Positions 43,660 to 51,864 of a stretch of DNA of 64,000 nucleotides are shown piece after piece. The translations under genes were made by a program, and so were the position numbers. Below the pieces are notes generated by a model. The model saw only the letters and a list, made by a program, of their open reading frames with translations, was not told the origin of the DNA and did no database searches. Within the stretch, counting starts at the first letter, position 1. Every line of letters starts with the position of its first letter. The stretch covers positions 1 through 64,000 of the forward strand of contig NZ_JAIXCQ010000011.1 of NCBI RefSeq assembly GCF_020297055.1. The letters are read 5' to 3'. The stretch comes from Isoptericola luteus. Its GTDB lineage: Bacteria; Actinomycetota; Actinomycetes; Actinomycetales; Cellulomonadaceae.

Positions 43660-45189
43660 TCAGATCCGGCCGTTGAACGCCTGCATCGCGGCGTCCTCAC
43701 GGGTGCCGCCACGACCCTCACCGTACGCGGCGTAGTCGGTGATCCACTCGATGGACTTGATCCACTTGACCATCTTGTACCCATGGTTCGACTCCACCCG
43801 CAGCCGCAGCGGCGCGCCCAGATGCACCTCCAACGGGTGCCCGTTGCGCTCGTACGCCAGGATCGTGTCGTCCTCGGCGACCGTGTCGAGGTCCAGCACC
43901 GCGTAGAACGGTTCCCGCGGCCGGTGGTCCCACATCTCCTGGGCCAGGCCGTGGGAGGTGATCATCACGTAGTTGGCACCCTCCGGGGGAGGTCCGAGGA
44001 CCTCGAGGAGGTCACGGAGCCGGACGCCGGCCCATTTGGAGGTGGCCGACCAGCCCTGCATGCAGGTGTGGACCGCGATGTACTCGGTCTTCGGGAGCTG
44101 ACGCAAGTCCCCCAGGCTCAGCTGCAGCGTCTTACCGCTCAGCTCACCACCGAGCTCGAGGCGCCAGTCACGGAAGCCGCTGTCCCGGTGGGCGAGCCAC
44201 TCCGTGGACTCGTCCTTGGTCGGCGGGAGCCCGTTGGTCCAGTGGAACTCCGAGATGTCCTTCTCGGTGTAAGTACTCTGGCGTCCCATGCGGGGCTTCA
44301 TCCAGTTCAGGGTGACCTTGCGGATCGGCTCAGTCAGCGCCACGAGCACGCGCTGGGAGCGCGGGCGGTCGGCCAGCGTGAGGTAGCTCAGAGCGATCCA
44401 CAAGCCGATAACGACGACGATCGTGGCGATCGCGATGGTGAAGGCCTGCGCGTATCGGGCGGTGTCGGTGACACCGAAGACCATGTGCGGCAGGTTGTAC
44501 TCGGGGTGGACCAAGAACACCAGACCGATGTGCATCACGATGAAAATGCTCATCAGGACCATGCCGATGAAGTGCAGCGAACGAGCGCCCTGGTGCCCAC
44601 CCCACAGCTTCAGGTACCAGGGGAAGCGCGAACGCACGGCCGGGGACATCGCGATACCTGTCAGGATCAGCAACGGCGCCAAGATGAAGACGACGCCGGT
44701 GTAGGTGAGCATCTGCAGCGCGTCGTAGGGCTGGAAATGCTCGATCGAGGGCACGCCGAAGCCGAGGTAGATCCGCATGGATTCCCACGCCTCGGGGAAC
44801 ACATCCCACGAGTTCGGCACGATCCGCCGCCACAGGCCGGTGCCGAACAGCAGGACGACGTAAAGCAGGCCGTTGATCAACCACAGCGTCACTCCCAGTC
44901 CGTGCCAGTGCCGCCCCAGGCCGATGTTCTTCTTCCCCGGCAAGGTCAGCAGCGGGCTGGCGGATCGCTCGTCCATGAGGGAGGTGTAGACGCCCTCCTC
45001 CTTCGGCAGCTCCCGGCGGGTGAACTTGATCCACTCAGTGCCCGGCTTGGAGTCATTGCGCCACCACAGGCGGGGCAGCGAGGCGAGAATTTCCCACCCG
45101 CTGCGCAGCACAATCCCCATTAGGACAAAGTTGAGCAGGTGTGTAGCCCGCAGCCAGAGCGGGAAATCCGGGTCCAAGAATGCCTCCAT
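43660..45189 (-). CDS. Cytochrome b561-like / sulfite oxidase-type molybdopterin fusion
   Basis: This 509-residue protein combines an N-terminal membrane part (about 1-285, five or six helices, His residues in ATHLL, RHWHG and MHIGL suited to haem) and a C-terminal molybdopterin domain of the sulfite oxidase/YedY type. C376 in HTCMQGWS is the molybdenum ligand, and GVRLRDLLE and GAPLRLRV blocks follow. The two parts would pass electrons from the quinone pool to a periplasmic substrate. The YedY/MsrP relationship suggests repair of oxidised methionine, but this is inference. It is the most upstream cargo gene. Confidence 0.83.
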   Translation of the reverse strand: MEAFLDPDFPLWLRATHLLNFVLMGIVLRSGWEILASLPRLWWRNDSKPGTEWIKFTRRELPKEEGVYTSLMDERSASPLLTLPGKKNIGLGRHWHGLGVTLWLINGLLYVVLLFGTGLWRRIVPNSWDVFPEAWESMRIYLGFGVPSIEHFQPYDALQMLTYTGVVFILAPLLILTGIAMSPAVRSRFPWYLKLWGGHQGARSLHFIGMVLMSIFIVMHIGLVFLVHPEYNLPHMVFGVTDTARYAQAFTIAIATIVVVIGLWIALSYLTLADRPRSQRVLVALTEPIRKVTLNWMKPRMGRQSTYTEKDISEFHWTNGLPPTKDESTEWLAHRDSGFRDWRLELGGELSGKTLQLSLGDLRQLPKTEYIAVHTCMQGWSATSKWAGVRLRDLLEVLGPPPEGANYVMITSHGLAQEMWDHRPREPFYAVLDLDTVAEDDTILAYERNGHPLEVHLGAPLRLRVESNHGYKMVKWIKSIEWITDYAAYGEGRGGTREDAAMQAFNGRI

Positions 45190-46008
45190 AGATCGTCGCC
45201 GGCTGTAGCCGCGCCTGTCCTCGCCACACTAAGCCGCCCACCTATCCCGGGCATCTACGGGCTGCTCGATGCCGGTCCGCTGCCATCGGTCGGATCCCGT
45301 GTTGGCCTTCCATCCCGGGCATCTACGGGCTGCTCGATGCCGGTCCGCTGCCATCGGTCGGATCCCGTGCTGGCCTTCCACGGCAGGCTGCGGTGGGAGC
45401 TTTGGTGCGGGAGCCCAGACGTAGATGCTCGGAGAGCCGCCCTGTGCCCCGCGCTCGCATCGGAATCGGACAGAGGGAGTGGAACTCAACCCAGCGGCAC
45501 ACCCTGTGCGGCCATGGGAAAGGTTCGGGGTCGATGGGCTGGCCGTCGATGTGGACGGCGTACTGCAGGTGGTAGCAGCAGGCGAAGTTCCCGGCGTCGC
45601 CAACCAGGGCGATGACTAGCCGCAGGCGGCCCCCGAAGTCGGTGCCGTAGTGAAACATGCCGCCCAATAACTTGCGGGGCCCGAAACGTGAGGTGATCGG
45701 TGCATCCAGCGGCGCGGGCCGTCACCGAAGCGCTGGTGCCCCAACACCCCAACGCTCGGGCAGCCGTCGCTGCCTGCATGGCCAGAGTCCTCAGCGAGGT
45801 CGACGGCAGGCCCCTGACGTTCCACGGGCCATCAGCGATCCGCACTTCTCTTGGCAGCCACGACGCACCACTCGCAGTCTGCTGTACGTAATCGAACGAT
45901 TCCGCTACAGCGGCGACGAGGGCTCGGCGCCCTCTTCAGGATGCTTGACGGTTCGCGGTTCTCGGCCCACGCCATTTGTAACGAAACTCAGTGCCGGATT
46001 CTATGGCT
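45190..46008. other. Gene-poor stretch between cargo and transposition module
   Basis: No convincing gene is seen. A 114-residue open frame on the minus strand (45323-45667) has some protein-like sequence (LRLVIALVGDAGNFACCYHL and HIDGQPIDPEPFPWPHR) but no recognisable fold, and it overlaps a 68-bp tandem duplication. It may be a decayed gene. Upstream of 46009 no promoter is obvious. Confidence 0.4.
45244..45379. repeat. Two tandem 68-bp direct repeats
   Basis: 45244-45311 and 45312-45379 each begin atcccgggcatctacgggct and contain ctgctcgatgccggtccgct. They are almost identical, differing at one base (gttgg/gctgg). This indicates a recent duplication. Confidence 0.8.
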
Positions 46009-46036
46009 CGATACTTCCCGTGCTGAACGAGTATCG
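46009..46036. promoter_or_regulatory. Dyad upstream of the resolvase gene (possible res subsite)
   Basis: CGATACT and AGTATCG form inverted arms with 14 bp between. The dyad ends 14 bp before the resolvase ATG. Serine resolvases bind such subsites just upstream of their own gene, so this may be part of res. Only one dyad is clear to me. Confidence 0.45.
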
Positions 46037-46050
46037 CTACAGTCAGCGCC

Positions 46051-46650
46051 ATGGGGCATCTGCTGGGGTATGCGCGTGTGTCGACGACCGATCAGGACGC
46101 TGCGCTGCAGATCGATGCGCTGACTGCGGCGGGGTGTTATCGGGTCTTCGTCGATACGATCTCTGGCTCCCTGGATCACCGGCCCGAGCTGGCGAAGTTG
46201 ATGGACCAGTTGCGCCCGGGGGACACGCTGGTGGTGTGGCGGCTGGACCGGTTGGGTCGCTCGATCAGGCATCTGATCGACCAGCTGCAGGTCCTGTCCG
46301 AGCAGGGCGTGGGGTTCCGCTCCTTGCAGGAGACGATCGACACGACCTCCTCGGGCGGGCGGCTGGTGTTCCACGTCTTCGCCGCGCTGGCCGAGTTCGA
46401 ACGTGACCTGATCCGTGAGCGCACCCACGCAGGACTGGCCGCCGCCCGGGCCCGTGGCCGCAAAGGCGGGCGACCGCCCGCCCTGTCGCCGGACCAGGTC
46501 AAGGCGGCCCGTCGGATGTATGAGCAGAATGAGATGACGGTGGCGCAGATCGGTGCGGTCTTGGGCGTCAGCCGGGCCACCATCTACCGCGTGCTCAACC
46601 GCCAAAGTGTCCCAGTGGTCGAACCACGACAGTCGAGAAGCGCCGTGTAG
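46051..46650 (+). CDS. tniR: Serine resolvase (TniR-type recombinase)
   Basis: This 199-residue serine recombinase has catalytic Ser11 in GYARVSTTDQD, the arginine-rich motif VVWRLDRLGRS, and E/R block EFERDLIRERT. A C-terminal HTH (MTVAQIGAVLGVSRATIYRVLN) follows. It resolves cointegrates by acting on two res sites. It lies 3 bp before the transposase gene and reads in the same direction. Confidence 0.9.
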   Translation: MGHLLGYARVSTTDQDAALQIDALTAAGCYRVFVDTISGSLDHRPELAKLMDQLRPGDTLVVWRLDRLGRSIRHLIDQLQVLSEQGVGFRSLQETIDTTSSGGRLVFHVFAALAEFERDLIRERTHAGLAAARARGRKGGRPPALSPDQVKAARRMYEQNEMTVAQIGAVLGVSRATIYRVLNRQSVPVVEPRQSRSAV

Positions 46651-46653
46651 GTC

Positions 46654-48051
46654 ATGGACGCGGCCGGGCGCTGGCAGATCCTCAGGCTTCACGTCGAGGA
46701 CCAGATCCCGCTCGCCGCCCTGGCCCGGGACACCGGGATCGGGTTGCGCACGCTGGAGCGGTGGCACGCCCGCTACCGCACCGAGGGATACGCAAGCCTC
46801 GATAGGCGGCAGCGCGCTGATGTCGGCAGCCGCCGCCTGCCCGCTGAGCTCGTGTCGTTGGTCGAAGGGCTGGCGTTGAGGAAGCCTCGGCCGGCGATCA
46901 TCACCATCCACCGCAAGGTCAGCGCCATCTGCGAGGAGCAGGGATGGCCCGTGCCCTCCTATGGCGTCGTGCGCGCGATCATCGCCGACCTCGATCCGGG
47001 CATGGTCACCCTGGCCCTGGAAGGGCCGGCGTCCTACCGGGACAAGTACGAGATCGCGCTGCGCCGGCAGGCCGAGCGGCCGAACGCGATGTGGCAGGCC
47101 GATCACACCCTGCTCGATGTCCTCGTGGTGGGCACCGACGGCAAGCCCGCCCGGCCGTGGCTGACGACGATCATCGATGACTGCTCGCGCGCTATCTGCG
47201 GGTACACCGTGTTCCTCGGTGCGCCCTCGGCGATGAACACCGCGCTGGCGCTGCGTCAGGCGATCTGGCACAAGACCGACCTCTCCTGGCCGATGTGCGG
47301 CCTGCCCGAGGTGCTCTACGTCGATCACGGCAGCGACTTCATCAGCAACCAACTCACCGGCACGGCCGTGGACTTGCATATCCGACTCATCCACTCTGCC
47401 GTCGCGCGTCCTCAGGGGCGCGGCAAGGTGGAGAGGTTCTTCGGGACCGTGAACACCGAGCTGCTGGCTGGTCTGCCTGGGTACATCGCCGAGGGACACC
47501 ACTGGCCGACGCCGAAGCTGTCCCTGGCTGAGCTCGACGCTGCGATGGAGGAGTTCGTAATCACCTACAACGACCAAACTCACAGCGAGCTCGGCACCTC
47601 CCCGCGCGCTGCCTGGATCGCCGATGGCTGGCTACCGCGCATGCCGGAGAGCCTGGAGGACCTCGACGGGCTCCTGCTCACCGTCGCCCAGACCAGGGTC
47701 GTGCGCCGCGATGGCATCCACTTCCAGGGCCTGCGCTACATCTCCCCGACCCTGGCCGGTTACGTCGGCCGGTCGGTCGTGATCCGCTACGACCCCAGGG
47801 ACATCACCGAGATCCGCGTGTTCGACCACGAGGACTTCATCTGTAAGGCCATCAACCAGGATCACCACGACCAGAAGGTCAGCCTCAAGGAGGTCCAGGC
47901 CGCCCGCAACGCCCGGCGCCGGGCGCTGCGTCAGGGCATCAACGAGCGGATCGCCGTCGTGGCCACGCAGACCGACCCTGCACCAGCGACCGAGGCGCCG
48001 CCGCCGGCGCCTCGGCGGAAGTTGCAGGTCTATAGAGAGGACCTGAGGTGA
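46654..48051 (+). CDS. tniA: D-D-E transposase (TniA/Mu-type)
   Basis: This 465-residue transposase has an N-terminal HTH (RWQILRLHVEDQIPLAALARD) followed by a retroviral-integrase-fold core with D150 (WQADHT), D224 (YVDHGSDF) and E260 (KVERFFGT), a D-x35-E spacing. A Mu-C-like beta domain (about 330-395) follows. The order resolvase-transposase-ATPase supports the TniA assignment. The end overlaps the ATPase gene by GTGA. Confidence 0.88.
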   Translation: MDAAGRWQILRLHVEDQIPLAALARDTGIGLRTLERWHARYRTEGYASLDRRQRADVGSRRLPAELVSLVEGLALRKPRPAIITIHRKVSAICEEQGWPVPSYGVVRAIIADLDPGMVTLALEGPASYRDKYEIALRRQAERPNAMWQADHTLLDVLVVGTDGKPARPWLTTIIDDCSRAICGYTVFLGAPSAMNTALALRQAIWHKTDLSWPMCGLPEVLYVDHGSDFISNQLTGTAVDLHIRLIHSAVARPQGRGKVERFFGTVNTELLAGLPGYIAEGHHWPTPKLSLAELDAAMEEFVITYNDQTHSELGTSPRAAWIADGWLPRMPESLEDLDGLLLTVAQTRVVRRDGIHFQGLRYISPTLAGYVGRSVVIRYDPRDITEIRVFDHEDFICKAINQDHHDQKVSLKEVQAARNARRRALRQGINERIAVVATQTDPAPATEAPPPAPRRKLQVYREDLR

Positions 48052-48866
48052 GTCAGCGCTTCATCGTGACCAAAGAACACCGCCGCTTCACCGAGTTCGC
48101 CGACGCCGTGCGGCGCGGGCACACCATCGGCCTGTGCTTCGGACCAGCCGGCGTGGGAAAGACGCTCTCCGCGCGCCGCTACGCCCGCTGGGACAAGGCC
48201 CACGACCTGCTGACCTACTGGGGACCGCGCTCCGACAGTGACGCGAAGATCTACGCCGCGCTGGCCAAGAGCCGTACCGTGCTCTACACCCCCAGCGTGC
48301 TGACCACGCCACGGGCCCTGAAGGAGGAGCTCGACCAGGTCATCTCCCGCACCAATATCTGCATCGAGCAGCACCTCGCGCCGGCCGGACAGGTCACGCC
48401 AGAGACGCGCGGGTGGCGCCACAGCAGGAACTACGTCGAGCTGATCATCGTCGATGAGTCCGAACGCCTACGCCCCACCGCACTGGAACTGCTGCGCGAT
48501 CGCTACGACCGCGACAACATCGCCCTCATCCTGATCGGCATGCCCGGCCTGGAGAAGCAGTTCAGCCACTACCCCCAGTTCTACAGCCGCGTCGGCTTCG
48601 CCCACCAGTACCGGCCCCTGGGCAAGGACGAACTGCTCTTCGTCCTTCAACGGCACTGGCGCGCCCTCACCAAGACCCTCGACCCAGAGGACTTCACCGA
48701 CGCCCAAGCCATCGCCGCCATCGCCCGCATCACCCGAGGGAACTTCCGACTCCTGGAACGACTCTTCCCCCAGATCGAGCGCGTCCTGAAGATCAACGAA
48801 CTCGACACCATCACCAACGACGTCATCGAAGCCGCCGCCAGCACCCTTGTCATCGGCGTCAGTTGA
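48048..48866 (+). CDS. tniB: AAA ATPase transposition protein (TniB-type)
   Basis: This 272-residue ATPase has Walker A GPAGVGKT (32-39) and Walker B LIIVDESER (about 134-142). TniB partners a TniA transposase in target selection, as MuB and IstB do. The start GTG overlaps tniA. Its last residues ASTLVIGVS are repeated at the left end of the element. Confidence 0.87.
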   Translation: MSQRFIVTKEHRRFTEFADAVRRGHTIGLCFGPAGVGKTLSARRYARWDKAHDLLTYWGPRSDSDAKIYAALAKSRTVLYTPSVLTTPRALKEELDQVISRTNICIEQHLAPAGQVTPETRGWRHSRNYVELIIVDESERLRPTALELLRDRYDRDNIALILIGMPGLEKQFSHYPQFYSRVGFAHQYRPLGKDELLFVLQRHWRALTKTLDPEDFTDAQAIAAIARITRGNFRLLERLFPQIERVLKINELDTITNDVIEAAASTLVIGVS

Positions 48867-48919
48867 CAGGCCGCCACATAGCACCTACAGAACCCCGCCA
48901 TTTATCGGCGCAAGCCACA
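48831..48919 (-). repeat. Right terminal inverted repeat
   Basis: On the minus strand this begins TGTGGCTTGCGCCGATAAAT and pairs with the left end, 37348-37436. It overlaps the last codons of tniB (stop at 48864-48866). Confidence 0.75.
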
Positions 48920-48960
48920 ACTCCCAGAACCCGATTCTGGCGTGCCTCAGAATCGGTCAG
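48920..48960. repeat. Dyad repeat copy 1 (disrupted by the transposon)
   Basis: The sequence 'actcccagaacccgattct ... cctcagaatcggtcag' contains CCGATTCTG and CAGAATCGG arms and a second small dyad CCAGAA/TTCTGG. The first 9 bp (48920-48928) form the right flanking direct repeat of the transposon, and the left part of the motif (cgaactcccaga) is at 37336-37347, so the transposon landed in this copy. The 175 bp after it, before the sigJ stop, show no other gene. Confidence 0.75.
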
Positions 48961-49004
48961 TTCTGAAGCGACGACCTGACTTGTGGGAACGGGCCAAGAC
49001 GTAG
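48929..49004 (+). pseudogene. 3' fragment of the interrupted membrane-protein gene
   Basis: Read in frame with the left fragment across the removed transposon, this gives EPDSGVPQNRSVLKRR and then PDLWERAKT before TAG (49002-49004). It has no start of its own. Confidence 0.5.
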
Positions 49005-49135
49005 CAGTCGATGCCCTCAGGGTGACTCTGCTATGCCCGGGCCGAACCAAGGCGCCAGAGACGTGCCTCCTGTAGCCCTGGTCACGAATGCGCGGGATGG
49101 CGATCGAACCTGGACGGATCCTGGCGGCGAACAGG

Positions 49136-50014
49136 TCATGCCAGGTCCGGAAGCTCCATCCGGCCTAGCGTCGCCCTGTCGGCGACTGCGGTGATCGCCG
49201 TCATACGCCGGTGCTCCACGGTGCAGGTCATCAGGCCCACGGGACGACCGGTGGGAGCGAAGGCGAGGACCCCGGGTCGCCCGTCCACCACGACCTGGCG
49301 AGCGGTGAACCCCAGCTCGCTCCCCCGCACGACGGCGCGGACGAGTTCTGCACGGCCTCGTCTCACCGTCACGCCCCGCGGGCTGCGCACCTCCCAGACC
49401 AGGTCCGGGTGGAGGACCTCGAGCAGGGCCTCGAAGTCGCCGTCGCGGGCGGCGGCCAGGAACGCGTCGACCACAAGTCGTTGCCGGCGGTGACTACCAG
49501 TGGGGCGTGCGGCGTCACGGACCTTGCGGCGAGCACGGCTCGCTGCCATCTTTGCGGCGTCGACCGACTTGTCGATGATCACGCCGATCTCGGCGAACGG
49601 GACACCGAACACGTCGTGCAGCACGAAGGCGAGCCGTTCATCTGGCCGGAGCGAGCCCAGCACAGTGAGCAGAGCCAGGCCGAGTGCCTCGCTGTCGATC
49701 GCGTGGCTCTCCGGGTCCCCGTCGGTGGAGACGACGTCGGCCGTGACGACCGGGTCGCGGAACTGCGCTTCGAAGGACGTCTCGCCCTTTGCCGCCCGGG
49801 AGCGCAGGACGTCAATGCTCAGCCGCCCCACCACGGTGGTCAGCCATGCGGCGAGGTTCTCGATCGTTGCGGGGTCCTGACGGGCGAGACGCACCCACGC
49901 CTCCTGCACGACGTCCTCCGCGGAGCTCGCGCTCCCGAGCACCCGGGTCGCGATCGCCAGCAGACGCCCGCGCTCTGCCTCGAAGTTCTCTGCCAGGTCG
50001 GTCTGGGAGCTCAT
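49136..50014 (-). CDS. sigJ: SigJ-like ECF sigma factor with SnoaL-type C-terminal extension
   Basis: This 292-residue sigma factor has region 2 at about 10-75 (RVLGSASSAEDVVQEAWVRL), region 4 at about 125-185 (LRPDERLAFVLHDVFGVPFAEIG) and a SnoaL-like extension (VVDAFLAAARDGDFEALLEVLHPD and following). Such extensions replace an anti-sigma factor as the regulatory module. The ATG at 50014 has GAGGAGAGG. It is divergent from a DoxX-like gene, its probable target. Confidence 0.85.
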   Translation of the reverse strand: MSSQTDLAENFEAERGRLLAIATRVLGSASSAEDVVQEAWVRLARQDPATIENLAAWLTTVVGRLSIDVLRSRAAKGETSFEAQFRDPVVTADVVSTDGDPESHAIDSEALGLALLTVLGSLRPDERLAFVLHDVFGVPFAEIGVIIDKSVDAAKMAASRARRKVRDAARPTGSHRRQRLVVDAFLAAARDGDFEALLEVLHPDLVWEVRSPRGVTVRRGRAELVRAVVRGSELGFTARQVVVDGRPGVLAFAPTGRPVGLMTCTVEHRRMTAITAVADRATLGRMELPDLA

Positions 50015-50035
50015 CGTTACCTCTCCTCGGTCTGT

Positions 50036-50055
50036 CCCGTCATCACGATGACGGG
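50036..50055. promoter_or_regulatory. Palindrome between sigJ and the DoxX-like gene
   Basis: CCCGTCATC-ac-GATGACGGG is a perfect dyad with a 2-bp centre, in the 77-bp space between the divergent starts. It may be an operator shared by the two promoters. Confidence 0.5.
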
Positions 50056-50091
50056 CCCGAGCGGGCCGACGTAACGACGAAGGAGAAGTTC

Positions 50092-50472
50092 GTGAACCTC
50101 GCCCTGTGGATCCTCGCCGGCGCACTCGCCATCGCCTACACCGCGGGCGGCACCAGCCTGCTGCTGATGCCCAAGGAGCGGTACCGCGCACTCGGGGCCA
50201 GCCAGCACTGGGTCGACGACTTCGAGGACCGGCACCTCAAGGTCATCGGCGTCGTCAAGATCATCGGGAGCCTCGGCCTCATCCTCCCGGCAGCGCTCGG
50301 CGTCGCACCGCTCCTGACTCCTCTCGCGGCCAGCGGGCTCGCACTCTTCATGGCCGGCGCCGCAACCACGCGCTTCCGTCGCAGCGAATGGAAACTGATG
50401 CTCATTGACGTGTTCTACCTCAGCCTCTTCCTCGTGCTGGCCTGGGGGCGGTTCGACCTCCAGCCGCTCTAG
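50092..50472 (+). CDS. DoxX-family membrane protein
   Basis: This 126-residue protein has four hydrophobic helices (VNLALWILAGALAIAY, VIGVVKIIGSLGLILPAALG, LLTPLAASGLALFM and the C-terminal VFYLSLFLVLAW). The pattern fits DoxX-like/YphA proteins commonly controlled by SnoaL-type sigma factors. The GTG at 50092 has AAGGAGAAG upstream. It differs in sequence from the DoxX-like protein in the transposon. Confidence 0.8.
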   Translation: MNLALWILAGALAIAYTAGGTSLLLMPKERYRALGASQHWVDDFEDRHLKVIGVVKIIGSLGLILPAALGVAPLLTPLAASGLALFMAGAATTRFRRSEWKLMLIDVFYLSLFLVLAWGRFDLQPL

Positions 50473-50566
50473 GTCTAACCGGCCACGACTTCGATGCCAG
50501 TTCGTGTTGTCGAAGTGAGGGTCTCCGGTTCGCGCAAGTGCCCGAACAGGAAGGAGCCCCCCTGAA

Positions 50567-50615
50567 GTTCCGAAAACTCCAGAACCCGATTCTGGCGCGC
50601 CTCAGAATCGGTCAG
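50567..50615. repeat. Dyad repeat copy 2
   Basis: gttccgaaaactccagaacc..., with CCGATTCTG and CAGAATCGG arms separated by gcgcgcct. It falls in the 330-bp space between the DoxX-like and purN-like genes, which otherwise shows no gene. Confidence 0.75.
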
Positions 50616-50802
50616 TCTTGGAGCGTTGACAGTGATTGTTGGGGCTCGACAGAACCGCCACTACTCCAGCGCGGCAGTCGTCACGTCGTGTGGATGAAAC
50701 GAGGTCGACCCGGCCCTGCGCACCCACTATCGACCGCCCACCGGCCGCAGCGCACTCGTCACCGCGGTCTCACGCCGCAAGGGCGTGACGTACCGTGTCG
50801 CC

Positions 50803-51420
50803 ATGTCGAGCGCCAGCGCCCCCACGCATCTCGCGATCTTCGCCTCGGGTGAGGGGAGCACGGCCGCGCGGATCATCGACGCGGCGGGCCGAGGGCTGGA
50901 CGCCGCGGTCCGTCTGGTCGTCAGCAACAACAGCGGCTCAGGTGCGCTCGAGCACGCGCGCTCCCGAGGCGTGCCGACGCGCCACCTTAGCGGCCGGACC
51001 CACTCCGACCCCGAGGCGCTCGCCGCTGCAATCGCGGGGGCGCTCCACGAGGCCGGCGTCGAGCTCGTGGTGCTCGCTGGCTACATGAAGAAGCTCGGCC
51101 GCCGCGTCCTGGCTGGTTGGGACGGGCGCATCGTCAACACCCACCCGGCCTTGCTGCCCGCCTACGGCGGCGTCGGGATGTATGGGGACCGCGTCCACTC
51201 GGCCGTCCTTGCCGACGGGGCCACCATTACCGGCGCCTCGGTCCACGTCGTCACCGCCGAGTACGACGAGGGTCCAGTTCTCGCGCAGTGCCCCGTGCCG
51301 GTCGAGCCCGACGACGACGTCGCGAGCCTCCGCGCGCGCGTCCAGGCGGCCGAGAAGGAGCTCCTCATCTCGTGGCTCACCGCGTCCTGCGGCGTCCGCG
51401 AGACCGCCCTGCCCACCTGA
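50803..51420 (+). CDS. Formyltransferase of the PurN (GAR transformylase) family
   Basis: This 205-residue protein has the PurN fold: the N-terminal nucleotide loop LAIFASGEGST, the catalytic N112-x-H114 in VNTHPALLPAYGG and D155 in AEYDEGPVL. It would transfer a formyl group from 10-formyl-THF. It lies in the accessory region next to a sigma-factor cassette rather than in a purine operon, so it could be a second copy or act on another amine. GTG at 50785 is an alternative start. Confidence 0.8.
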   Translation: MSSASAPTHLAIFASGEGSTAARIIDAAGRGLDAAVRLVVSNNSGSGALEHARSRGVPTRHLSGRTHSDPEALAAAIAGALHEAGVELVVLAGYMKKLGRRVLAGWDGRIVNTHPALLPAYGGVGMYGDRVHSAVLADGATITGASVHVVTAEYDEGPVLAQCPVPVEPDDDVASLRARVQAAEKELLISWLTASCGVRETALPT

Positions 51421-51620
51421 GCCGCAGGCCGTCCCGCAGATCCGTCCTGCTCACCGCGTCCTCCGCCCTGCTCACCGCGCCCCCGTGGGCCGGATGCGAG
51501 TGAGCCGGCAACGATGCTCACCCAGCGAACCAGGTGACCGTGCGACATCGAACCGTCATCCGGTCCGGGCTGGTGCGGCTTCCGCTGCCTCCGTGTGGTC
51601 AGTCGGCCACGGCTCGTCAG

Positions 51621-51669
51621 GTTCCGAAACTCCCAGAACCCGATTGTGACGCGTCTCAGAATCGGTCGG
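51621..51669. repeat. Dyad repeat copy 3
   Basis: gttccgaaactcccagaacc..., with CCGATTGTGA (one arm changed) and CAGAATCGG. It lies in the 384-bp space between the purN-like gene and the IS remnants. The arm mutation makes it the most degraded copy. Confidence 0.7.
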
Positions 51670-51804
51670 TTGAGCGGTGTCTGAGAACTTGGCAGGCACA
51701 CGGTGGCACTACGCGTCGTTGTGCTTCCGGTTCATGGAGTGGGCGCGGGCCAGGCGAGCAAGAAGTGTTGTTGGGACTGCTGCACGGATAGGTGACAGTG
51801 GTTC

Positions 51805-51864
51805 TCAGGCGGCGAGTGCGACCTGAGTGGTGATGATGGCTTCGTACTCGATGGGGGTCAAGCG
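51805..51864 (-). pseudogene. 3' remnant of an IS3-type transposase
   Basis: The minus strand encodes GRLTPIEYEAIITTQVALAA then a stop, the conserved tail of IS3-family integrases (RLTP-x-EYE). The open frame continues upstream in unrelated sequence, so only the last 20 or so codons survive. Confidence 0.65.

Larger units (their letters stand above)
37348..48919. mobile_element. 11.57-kb TniA/TniB/TniR-type transposon with metal/redox cargo
   Basis: The ends read TGTG.CTTGCGCCG inward on both sides (left from 37348, right from 48919 on the other strand) and are similar over about 85 bp. A perfect 9-bp direct repeat flanks them. The right side carries a serine resolvase, a D-D-E transposase and an AAA ATPase, the tniR-tniA-tniB set of the Tn5053/Tn402 class. 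Cargo lies to the left, all on the minus strand: a quinone-oxidoreductase-like enzyme, cupin, P1B ATPase, DoxX-like protein, HMA-type proteins, Crp/Fnr regulator and a b561-sulfite oxidase fusion. Known Tn5053-class elements leave 5-bp duplications, so the 9-bp repeat is a departure if it is a duplication. Confidence 0.82.

Noticed and set aside
45244-45379. CRISPR array from the two 68-bp units
   Set aside because: The copies are tandem without spacers and there are no cas genes.
45323-45667. A 114-residue minus-strand gene
   Set aside because: No family recognised, no ribosome site, and it overlaps the 68-bp duplication; kept only as a possible decayed gene.
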